Of a stretch of 64,000 bases of DNA, positions 27,778 through 35,479 are shown piece after piece. Every line of letters starts with the position of its first letter. The stretch's first letter is position 1. The notes under the pieces were generated by a model. That model was not told where the DNA came from. It ran no database searches and saw nothing but the letters and a program-made list of their open reading frames with translations. A program made the translations under genes and the position numbers. Source of the DNA: Chitinophagales bacterium (GTDB lineage Bacteria > Bacteroidota > Bacteroidia > Chitinophagales > JADIYW01); assembly GCA_019694955.1 (NCBI GenBank), contig JAIBAX010000007.1, positions 1 to 64,000 of the forward strand. Direction: 5' to 3'.

Positions 27778-28725
27778 TTAATATGACCACAAATCGTGTT
27801 CGAAATTAAATATATTCTCTTTAATTCTTTCAGATTCGTATAATGCATCAATTCCTTGCGCATAATTTTGAATTCTATAATCTCTAACATTGTCTTCTTT
27901 GTATATGTAAGAAGAGAATAATCTCATAGAAAACATATCATCCCAAGTTAGACGAATACCATCAGGAAAAGGGTTGAAAGCTTCCGTTTTCACGAAAATG
28001 TCCCTCATTTCCGGGAAATACACCCAAAATAAAGGCAACGTTCCCCTAACATTTCCCCATTCATCACGGCTATCAATAATTGGACATAAACCCATGATAC
28101 GTACTTGCATGGTGGATGTTTGCTTATTGAAATACCAAATTTCCTTTAACCTGAATTGCTTAACGTCTTCAAAGTTAATTTCCTTCGGAGGAACAGGTAC
28201 TTTAACATAAGTTTCAGTAATGGGATCAAATACATCTAAACTATCTCCTACTCCACCACCACCAAGCACGGTGTTGATGTCCTTAGGGTCAATTGGAGAT
28301 TTGAAGGCATCGTCATTACCAGCATACACCGCTACTTCTCCACTTTGAGCAGCATCCATTAATACATCAATGAATGGCTTTTGCGGATAAGAGAAAGGAA
28401 GATTCATTTTTTCTCGTAAATCAATAACTCTCCAAATGGTTTTTGTCCAAAACACATCTGCTTCACGGATACTTTCATACTCCAATGGCGTTCTCTGACC
28501 AGTTATCTCCTGCTTCCAAGGCAATGGATTCACCTCAGTATTTACTGAACTTGCATTTGACAAGTTTAGCAGTACATTGGTACCAGGTTCTTCGTTGTTG
28601 GAACTGGTAGTTGTCTCAACCTGAGATTCTACCGTGCCATTTGTTGTTCCGGCAGGATCTTGTCCGTATACAGACAAACCACTGAAGAGCAACAGACCAC
28701 CAAAAATTTGAATCTTCTTTATCAT
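27778..28725 (-). CDS. gldN: Type IX secretion/gliding protein GldN
   Basis: A 315-residue periplasmic protein. The start is the ATG giving MIKKIQIFGGLLLFSGLSVYGQ, a signal peptide; longer frames run into gldM. The mature part contains the GldN/PorN hallmarks READVFWTKTIWRVIDLREKMN, EIWYFNKQTSTMQVRIMGLCP and DDMFSMRLFSSYIYKEDN. GldN binds GldK in rings linking the motor to the outer membrane. It follows gldM by ten bases and ends just before a strong terminator. Confidence 0.95.
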   Translation of the reverse strand: MIKKIQIFGGLLLFSGLSVYGQDPAGTTNGTVESQVETTTSSNNEEPGTNVLLNLSNASSVNTEVNPLPWKQEITGQRTPLEYESIREADVFWTKTIWRVIDLREKMNLPFSYPQKPFIDVLMDAAQSGEVAVYAGNDDAFKSPIDPKDINTVLGGGGVGDSLDVFDPITETYVKVPVPPKEINFEDVKQFRLKEIWYFNKQTSTMQVRIMGLCPIIDSRDEWGNVRGTLPLFWVYFPEMRDIFVKTEAFNPFPDGIRLTWDDMFSMRLFSSYIYKEDNVRDYRIQNYAQGIDALYESERIKENIFNFEHDLWSY

Positions 28726-28735
28726 GATTCTATGA

Positions 28736-30286
28736 TTAAACGATTTTAAATACAATACTTGGAATCTTCCTAGTAGTTCCATCAGGACCTTGCACACGAA
28801 TTTCTTCAAAGTATACAACATCACCTGGCTTAACTTTAGATAAAGCATTTTTCACTGAACCACTAAACAAGGCACCATTATTTGGAAGAATAACAGGATC
28901 TTCACGCTTAGGGAAGTGTGCAAATTGATAGCTTAATACTGAGAATTTAGCATCAAAGTCAAAATTCTCTAATACAGCAGCCAAGCCCAATTGCACTTTC
29001 ATTTCACCTGCGCCCATTGCGCCACCATCTTTGTTACCAACTTTAGCCTTTGGATCAGGAATATTCTTCACACGGAAAGGAAATGTTCCCATTGTTTTAC
29101 CATTTGCAGTGATGGTAACATTAGCTGCACCAGGAGAAGAAACCCTCACATTATACTTTCCGCCACCACCAGTAATTGAACCAGAAGAAATGCTTGCAGA
29201 AACTTTACTTGCACTAACACCTGCGGCAGAAACTGTAACCGGATTATCTACACCAATATAGAAAACATTCATTTTATCAGCAGAAACATTGCCAAAAGGT
29301 GCTGCAACTGTATACTTAAACGGTTCGAACTCGTAAACTTCGTTTTTGCCGGTTTGTTTGTTTTTCAAGGTGATGCTACCTGAGATTGTTTTTTCACCAA
29401 TACCAGATGCTGTATTGTTGATAACACCCACTCCGTCCTCATTAGTTGGAATAGTACTACCATTAGCGACTATGGTAACCGCTCCAGCTTCGGAAGAAGC
29501 TGCGGAAAGGAATAATTCAGCCTTAAATGGATCTCCTTGCATAACATAAGTTGGACCGATGATTTTTGCACCGAATTTATTCAATTTAACAGGTGCATTA
29601 ATAACGATGTTTTCCCTCTTTTGTTGTAACCTAGCAATTACCTCACCAGTTGTAGATTTAACGTCATTTTTCAACTTCAACAACAATGTTTTAGCGGCAA
29701 CGGCAGGCATTTGATAAAATTGCTCAACAACCCAATCTCCACCGGGTTTTATTGGATCAAATTTCAACTGCAACTCTTTGTCTAGTGCATCAGCTTCTTC
29801 TTTCGTAAAGAATGACAATAATTGCTTACGACCATCAGTCAGCGTTTTAACTAACGCATATCCTTTTCCTTGATTAGTCTTTTTAGCATCATCGCCATGT
29901 ACCAATAATCTTGTGGCAATTTCTATATCATCTCTCTTTTTTAGCTCGCCTGTTTCTTCGTCAATGCCACCTGCTTTGCTTTCAATCTCACTTAATAAGG
30001 CATCAATTTCAGCTGACATATTATCGGCAATTTGCATGGCCTCTTCAGCCTTCTTTTTATTACCAGCTAATAAAATATTATCAGGATCTGTCTTCATCAA
30101 TTGATCAAACGCTGCAAAGCGACCTTTATTGTTCTGGTCAAGTGCAACATTGGATGTTTTCAAACTTTTATTTACTACTGTAAACGCATTTAATATTTCA
30201 GATGATACGTTTAATGCAAGCATTGCCGTTAAGACAAGGTACATCATATTAATCATCTGTTGTCGGTTCTCCTTAGGAATTGCCAT
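28736..30286 (-). CDS. gldM: Type IX secretion/gliding motor protein GldM
   Basis: A 516-residue protein starting MAIPKENRQQMINMMYLVLTAM, with the single membrane helix and Arg8 of GldM. The helical D1 domain carries KKRDDIEIATRLLVHG; beta domains D2-D4 follow, with FGAKIIGPTYVMQGDPFKAELFLSAAS and a C-terminal KPGDVVYFEEIRVQGPDG. With GldL it forms the proton-driven motor that powers secretion and gliding. It sits in the standard gldK-L-M-N order, 42 bases after gldL. Confidence 0.96.
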   Translation of the reverse strand: MAIPKENRQQMINMMYLVLTAMLALNVSSEILNAFTVVNKSLKTSNVALDQNNKGRFAAFDQLMKTDPDNILLAGNKKKAEEAMQIADNMSAEIDALLSEIESKAGGIDEETGELKKRDDIEIATRLLVHGDDAKKTNQGKGYALVKTLTDGRKQLLSFFTKEEADALDKELQLKFDPIKPGGDWVVEQFYQMPAVAAKTLLLKLKNDVKSTTGEVIARLQQKRENIVINAPVKLNKFGAKIIGPTYVMQGDPFKAELFLSAASSEAGAVTIVANGSTIPTNEDGVGVINNTASGIGEKTISGSITLKNKQTGKNEVYEFEPFKYTVAAPFGNVSADKMNVFYIGVDNPVTVSAAGVSASKVSASISSGSITGGGGKYNVRVSSPGAANVTITANGKTMGTFPFRVKNIPDPKAKVGNKDGGAMGAGEMKVQLGLAAVLENFDFDAKFSVLSYQFAHFPKREDPVILPNNGALFSGSVKNALSKVKPGDVVYFEEIRVQGPDGTTRKIPSIVFKIV

Positions 30287-30328
30287 TACTTTTCTTTTTA
30301 ATGTGGTTAAAAAATAATATCCCTAATA

Positions 30329-31129
30329 TTATGAACGCATAGCTGCTAACATGTTACCGTAAACACCATTTAATTTATCTAGGTTAGAAGCAAGCTTAGA
30401 CATACTATCTTTGTATTTTGCTGAATCTTCAATAGAACCCTCTAAGTGCCCCATAGCAGCAGAAAGGTTGCCAATGAATTTGTTCATTGCTTTCAAGTGT
30501 GTGTTGGTATCTTGTAACTCTAATTCGTAAACAGCATTCAAAGCAGCCAAGTTTTTAGTAACTGCCTGTACTTGTTCGTGATATTTTCCAGTTGCTTCTG
30601 AAGCATTGGCCATCAATCCCATGGCATTTGCAGCACCTTCGTAAGAAGTCTTTACTTTGCTTAAAGCCGCAGCAGCTTCTTTAGCATTGTTTGAAAACTC
30701 ATTTGTTGATAAAGCTGTATCTGCCACAGATGTTAACTTACTAATATTTGAACTTAAACCGCCTAAGTTTTCACCAAGCCTGTTGATAGCACCTTGGTCG
30801 ATTTTTGCCTTTTCTAACATCTTGTCTAACTCATCTGTCATACTTTTTTTATCTCCAGCGGCAACACCTAGCGCAGCAGCTTTTACTGTACCATCATACT
30901 CATCCAATCCTGGATAGATTTTTTCCCAATAATAATCTGGTTCTGGTGGGATAATCCCTGAGAATGCAAAGATGATAGCCTCTACTGACATACCAATAAT
31001 TAAAGCCCAATTAGCCCAAGGGTGGTGCAAAATTTTCAATAATGCTCCGATAATTACTACAGCTGCTCCAACGCCGAATACAAAGTTTTTACCTGCTTTG
31101 AAGCCTTTTGATTTAAAAAAAGATGCCAT
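30329..31129 (-). CDS. gldL: Type IX secretion/gliding motor protein GldL
   Basis: A 266-residue inner-membrane protein with two helices (FVFGVGAAVVIIGALLKIL and ALIIGMSVEAIIFAFSGII), motor residues Lys32, His35 and Glu50, the PPEPDYYWEKIYPGLDEYDG segment, and a long helical cytosolic tail. The GldL ring surrounds the GldM dimer. It is the main copy, in the operon with gldK, gldM and gldN. Confidence 0.96.
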   Translation of the reverse strand: MASFFKSKGFKAGKNFVFGVGAAVVIIGALLKILHHPWANWALIIGMSVEAIIFAFSGIIPPEPDYYWEKIYPGLDEYDGTVKAAALGVAAGDKKSMTDELDKMLEKAKIDQGAINRLGENLGGLSSNISKLTSVADTALSTNEFSNNAKEAAAALSKVKTSYEGAANAMGLMANASEATGKYHEQVQAVTKNLAALNAVYELELQDTNTHLKAMNKFIGNLSAAMGHLEGSIEDSAKYKDSMSKLASNLDKLNGVYGNMLAAMRS

Positions 31130-31183
31130 GACAAATAGTTTTTGTTTAGTTTAGTTTGTTATTTAAAAATATTTAAGCCAATA

Positions 31184-32458
31184 TTAATTAAAGTCATTCA
31201 TTGATCTTCCCAAGAATGGTAAGATACAACGGAAACCGACATAAGATTTACAAGAATCTTGATATTCCCATGACCTTGTACTTGTTTGTAGGAAATATCC
31301 TATATCTTTCCACGAACCACCTCTGATAACTTTACGCTTTAATGAGGTCGGATCATCGTCTTTTGCATCATAACGAACATCCGGGTTCTTATCATGAATA
31401 AAGTTATAAGCATTTTCGTAGAAAGCTGTTGATGTCCATTCTGAGACATTACCAGCCATATTATATAAACCATAGTCATTTGGCCAGTAAGCGGTTGCTT
31501 TTACTGTATAGAAACCACCATCTTCAGGATAGTTACCACGACCGGGTTTAAAGTTTGCCAAGAGACAACCTTTTGTATTTCTCAAATAAGGACCACCCCA
31601 AGGGTATGGAGAAACATTGCGACCGCCACGTGCTGCATATTCCCATTCGTGTTCGATAGGCAATCTGAACTCATCTACTGGCGCTTCACCATTGTTGTGA
31701 CGTGAGTCATTCCATAATCTGGTTCTCCAAGCACAGAAGGCATTCGCTTGATCCCAAGTAACACCCACTACAGGATACTCATCATAAGCCGGGTGGCTGA
31801 AATATGAACGTGTCATTGGTTCATTGTAGGAATAAGTAAAATCACGAATCCAACACAATGTATCTGGATAAATTTGAACTTTTTTCTTTTTGATAAAAGT
31901 TGACCTTGGTTTGTTTTTGTTTTCCCATAATGCTGCATCTTTCCATAAGAACCATGAGAATTCATATTCCAATTTTCTAGGGTCTACGTCTTTTACACCA
32001 TATAATCTATCCGCTTCTGAGTAATACATGCTCTCTAGTGCGCCGGCATCTTCACTTCCCGCTGACCAATCGATTGGCATTTCCCAATTAATGGCCTGTG
32101 TTCCATCTTCGCCTTCTAGCAAGTGGTCACCACCAATCATCATATGTGCGATGGAATCCCTCACCCAGTAAACGAATTGGCGATACTCATTATTGGTAAT
32201 TTCTGTTTCATCCATATAAAAACCAACAATAGATATTGATTTACTTTTTGCATTAAATGAGTAATTAATGTCTGCATCCGACGGACCCGTGTGAAACGTA
32301 CCAGAAGGGATGTACACCATACCGTAGGGAAGTAGGTTATTATCCCATTCAGGACGATCTTCAACTCCAACGAGTTGTCCATCTCCGCCACCACTTTTAC
32401 AACCTGCCAGATAAAACATCAAGAAGGCCGCGATAACTCCCAGTCTGTATTTGTTCAT
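31184..32458 (-). CDS. gldK: Type IX secretion/gliding lipoprotein GldK
   Basis: A 424-residue lipoprotein (signal MFYLAGCKSGGG, lipid Cys about residue 20) with a formylglycine-generating-enzyme-like domain: MVYIPSGTFHTGPSD, ITNNEYRQFVYWV, EWEYAARGG, GNVSEWTST and RKVIRGGSWKD. GldK forms rings with GldN at the outer membrane and is not thought to act as an FGE. It is the first gld gene of the operon, with 91 bases to the upstream porP/sprF gene. Confidence 0.95.
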   Translation of the reverse strand: MNKYRLGVIAAFLMFYLAGCKSGGGDGQLVGVEDRPEWDNNLLPYGMVYIPSGTFHTGPSDADINYSFNAKSKSISIVGFYMDETEITNNEYRQFVYWVRDSIAHMMIGGDHLLEGEDGTQAINWEMPIDWSAGSEDAGALESMYYSEADRLYGVKDVDPRKLEYEFSWFLWKDAALWENKNKPRSTFIKKKKVQIYPDTLCWIRDFTYSYNEPMTRSYFSHPAYDEYPVVGVTWDQANAFCAWRTRLWNDSRHNNGEAPVDEFRLPIEHEWEYAARGGRNVSPYPWGGPYLRNTKGCLLANFKPGRGNYPEDGGFYTVKATAYWPNDYGLYNMAGNVSEWTSTAFYENAYNFIHDKNPDVRYDAKDDDPTSLKRKVIRGGSWKDIGYFLQTSTRSWEYQDSCKSYVGFRCILPFLGRSMNDFN

Positions 32459-32549
32459 ACTAAAAACCTATTTTAAGTTTAATTAAGCTTCCAAAGTTAT
32501 ATATTTTTTTTATAAAAACAATACAATGACTTAAAAATCATATTGCTTT

Positions 32550-33551
32550 TTACAAAAATCTTGGATTATTTACTATTTTTTCTCCTTTAAAGAACTTTTT
32601 CGATGGGATATAATAACCCAAAGACACTTCGTGAGAACCTTTATTAGCAACTTTCAGATCATTTAGGTTTACATCATAAGAATAAAACAATGTTAAATCC
32701 TTCCATAATCGCCCTCCAACTATCGGTATTAACGACTCAAAAGAGTTTTTATTGTAACCTCTTGCTGAAACACCTAAGTAAACAGTCTTTTGCCATGAAG
32801 CCAACGCACTAATCTCTGTTTGCCAATTCTTAAAATCTGTTAAAACTGAGACTGAAGGTTGTATATCAAAATTTGTGCCTAAGTTAACTTTCCCTCTAAG
32901 AAAAATATGTAGTGGTCTTTCATAATTAACATTCAGTTCTTTTTCCAAGCCAGTAAACTTATCAGAAAAATCAACGAGGTTCATGGTAGCGATGGCTGCA
33001 TCAAAATACGCATGTTGCAACAAAACACCGACACTCAAAGAGGGCTTAACGGAATTTACTTTAGATGCCGGTAAAATAGGGTCTTCGTGGTTCACGCCTC
33101 CATTCTCGTAAACACCGTTTGGGGTAATCAGCTTGGCGCCATCTAGTGTACTAAATACCGCCCCCAATTCGACACCTACTGACAGTTTTAAATTCCCAAT
33201 AGGTTGTATATAAGCATAATTGGCATTAACACTATTGATATTTTGTACACCAATTTTTTCACTCCACATACTCACGCCAATGCCGCTTCTAAATCTTGGG
33301 AGGGTTAAGTCGCCGTTTACATAAAACCCTTTTGGAGCGCCTTCCAAACCTGTCCATTGGTTTCTATATCCTGCTATTAGGTTCAATCCATCCGATGAAC
33401 CAGCAAAAGCGGGGTTAAAACTCAAGGTATTGCGAAATGTATGGCTGGATATCGGAAATATTTGTGCTGAGAGTTTATAGAAATTAAAGACCTGAACAAA
33501 TATCAGGGCAAGCATGCATTTTAATTTCCAATATTTTATTTTTGAAAACAT
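32550..33551 (-). CDS. PorP/SprF family outer-membrane protein
   Basis: A 333-residue beta-barrel protein with a hydrophobic leader (KCMLALIFVQVFNFYKLSAQ) and the PorP/SprF signature SSHTFRNTLSFNPAFAGSSDGLNLIAGYRNQWTG, followed by barrel strands. Such proteins anchor or help export specific type IX cargo and often precede gldK, as here. It is probably the first gene of the transcription unit running through gldN. Confidence 0.9.
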   Translation of the reverse strand: MFSKIKYWKLKCMLALIFVQVFNFYKLSAQIFPISSHTFRNTLSFNPAFAGSSDGLNLIAGYRNQWTGLEGAPKGFYVNGDLTLPRFRSGIGVSMWSEKIGVQNINSVNANYAYIQPIGNLKLSVGVELGAVFSTLDGAKLITPNGVYENGGVNHEDPILPASKVNSVKPSLSVGVLLQHAYFDAAIATMNLVDFSDKFTGLEKELNVNYERPLHIFLRGKVNLGTNFDIQPSVSVLTDFKNWQTEISALASWQKTVYLGVSARGYNKNSFESLIPIVGGRLWKDLTLFYSYDVNLNDLKVANKGSHEVSLGYYIPSKKFFKGEKIVNNPRFL

Positions 33552-33608
33552 GGTTCAAGATACTCAAAAAATGTGAACGGCAAATACTTTAACGGTATTT
33601 ATTTAACT

Positions 33609-34388
33609 TTATTTTTGATTGGCTTCCTGTACATACTTTTTAATAGCCATTGCAAGGGAAGGAAATTCAGGGGTTGGCGCCATAACATCAATCCTAAGTC
33701 CCATTTCTTTAGCTGTTTCCAGCGTAGAATTTCCAAATACTGCTATACGTGTTTCCTCTTGAACGAAGTCGGGGAAATTCTTATATAAAGAATGAAAACC
33801 GGAAGGATTAAAGAATACAATCATATCGTACTTGACATCACTCAGGTCAGACAAATCGCTGGCAACGGTTTTAAACATAACGGCTTCTCTAAAGTTTATA
33901 TTATGCTGTTGCAAAGCATTATCTAAAGTAGAGTCGTGTACATCGCTACAAGGAAGCAGGAAATTATTATCTGTTTTTTCTTTGTGCTTATTGATAACTT
34001 CGATAAGTTTAGGAATTTTACCATCTCCAAAGAACACTTTGCGTTTCCGGTATTGTATAAATTTCTGCAAGTAGAGCGCAATAGCTTCGCTTATACAAAA
34101 GTACTTAGTCTCTGGGCTGATTTTCACGCGCATTTCTTCGGATAGGCGAAAATAATTCTCAATAGCATTTCTACTGGTCATTATGACTGCAGAATATTGC
34201 TCCAAATAAACCTTATCCTTTCTAAAGTCTTTTGCGCTAACACCCTCCACATGGGTAAAAGGGCGATAATCTACTTTTATGCCAAACTCATTGCCTAAAT
34301 CAAGATACGGAGATTTACCGTTCTCAGGGCTTGGCTGTGAAATCAAAATAGATTTTACTGACTTTAATACAGCTGTTTTATTACTCAT
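33609..34388 (-). CDS. hemD: Uroporphyrinogen-III synthase
   Basis: A 259-residue protein starting MSNKTAVLKSVKSILISQP; a longer frame would overlap the upstream gene. Two-domain HemD pattern: AVIMTSRNAIENYF, LLPCSDVHDSTLDNAL, MIVFFNPSGFHSL and IAVFGNSTLETAKEMGL. It cyclises hydroxymethylbilane for haem and sirohaem synthesis. It follows the DUF4271 gene by 14 bases, a pairing common in Bacteroidota. Confidence 0.9.
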   Translation of the reverse strand: MSNKTAVLKSVKSILISQPSPENGKSPYLDLGNEFGIKVDYRPFTHVEGVSAKDFRKDKVYLEQYSAVIMTSRNAIENYFRLSEEMRVKISPETKYFCISEAIALYLQKFIQYRKRKVFFGDGKIPKLIEVINKHKEKTDNNFLLPCSDVHDSTLDNALQQHNINFREAVMFKTVASDLSDLSDVKYDMIVFFNPSGFHSLYKNFPDFVQEETRIAVFGNSTLETAKEMGLRIDVMAPTPEFPSLAMAIKKYVQEANQK

Positions 34389-34402
34389 AGATGGCTGTTT
34401 AA

Positions 34403-35302
34403 TTAAAGATGTTGATAATAATTCATCAAAAATTTTACCAATATCAATAACGGTAACATTTTCAAGGCGCAAAAATAAATAAAAAAATAGAATTTAAAGC
34501 CTACTTCTCTCAAAACTCCTGTGTATAACAGGCGACCTATGTTGAAAATCTGAAAAAATGCGTATAATCCTAATATAATATAGATAAAAAGATTCGGTTG
34601 TTGTATCCCTGTAAAGTAAAAAAACAACAATATCGGCAGCAATAATAAGGAGAACAATCCCATTACCATTTGGTTTTGTATCTGATAATAAGTAAAAGGT
34701 CCATCGAGGCGTGTTATGATGGCAAGAATCATCTCTACGCCTATCTTTCCTATTACATATACGGTATAGGCAATAAAGACTGCTAAAAAGACGACCATGA
34801 TATCTGTAGTTCCTTGATTTTTCAACAAGCTAAATAAAACAGCCATGCCGAAAGAGAATACAATTATCCGAAACAATACTATACCTAATAATGCCGGAAG
34901 TTGGAGGAGCGATCTATCGCGAATTCTTTGATTAAAGAGATTTGGGTTGGATAGGCTTTCTCTTGTGGACAGAAAGAATTCAGGATAGAAGGATCTTACT
35001 AATACCAATAAAAATCCCAAGAAGAGAAATATCAGAAACACCATATCATTGGCAGACCTAGCTTTTACTAGACGAATAGGCTGAAAGTCAGTTTTCCGGA
35101 AACGATGTCCTGAGCGATCAATTGCAATCATCTGTGCCAAGCTATCCAAATCTGAAGGGGTAGATTTAGCTTTTATGATAGAATCAATAAAATGCGGATT
35201 ATAAATTTTTACTACCTCCGTTTTTTTGACAGGAGGTTTTGGCTTCCCCATCAGTGAGGATGCCAAAAAAAATATCATTGAAAATGCCAGGAAAGCCCTC
35301 AT
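34403..35302 (-). CDS. DUF4271 integral membrane protein
   Basis: A 299-residue protein with a signal-like N-terminus (MRAFLAFSMIFFLASSLMG) and about six membrane helices after residue 90 (FLIFLFLGFLLVLV; LLGIVLFRIIVFSFGMAVLF; ILLFFYFTGI). This layout, with FYPEFFLS and TYYQIQNQMVMG, matches DUF4271. The true start is the ATG at 35302, because the upstream TTG lies inside a -7 box. Function unknown; linkage to hemD may hint at a role in haem or membrane physiology. Confidence 0.8.
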   Translation of the reverse strand: MRAFLAFSMIFFLASSLMGKPKPPVKKTEVVKIYNPHFIDSIIKAKSTPSDLDSLAQMIAIDRSGHRFRKTDFQPIRLVKARSANDMVFLIFLFLGFLLVLVRSFYPEFFLSTRESLSNPNLFNQRIRDRSLLQLPALLGIVLFRIIVFSFGMAVLFSLLKNQGTTDIMVVFLAVFIAYTVYVIGKIGVEMILAIITRLDGPFTYYQIQNQMVMGLFSLLLLPILLFFYFTGIQQPNLFIYIILGLYAFFQIFNIGRLLYTGVLREVGFKFYFFIYFCALKMLPLLILVKFLMNYYQHL

Positions 35303-35311
35303 AATCGAACG

Positions 35312-35319
35312 CAAAAGTA
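35312..35319 (-). promoter_or_regulatory. -7 element of the DUF4271-hemD operon
   Basis: On the minus strand TACTTTTG fits TAnnTTTG, ten bases before the ATG at 35302. No clear -33 box at the expected spacing. Confidence 0.45.
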
Positions 35320-35479
35320 CAAGGAATAAAATTTAAAATTTACGATTTAAAAATTTAAAATTCTGAGCTTCCGTCTTTTGTTTTGGGCTTGTGGGGAAAA
35401 TTCACATTTTTTTACAGAAAAAACCAATACTTTTAACGCCGACATTTTTTTGTGGCATATTACTTGGAGATTGTATTAT

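Noticed and set aside
28726-28848. A longer start for gldN
   Set aside because: It would overlap the gldM end by over 110 bases, and the signal peptide begins at the ATG at 28725.
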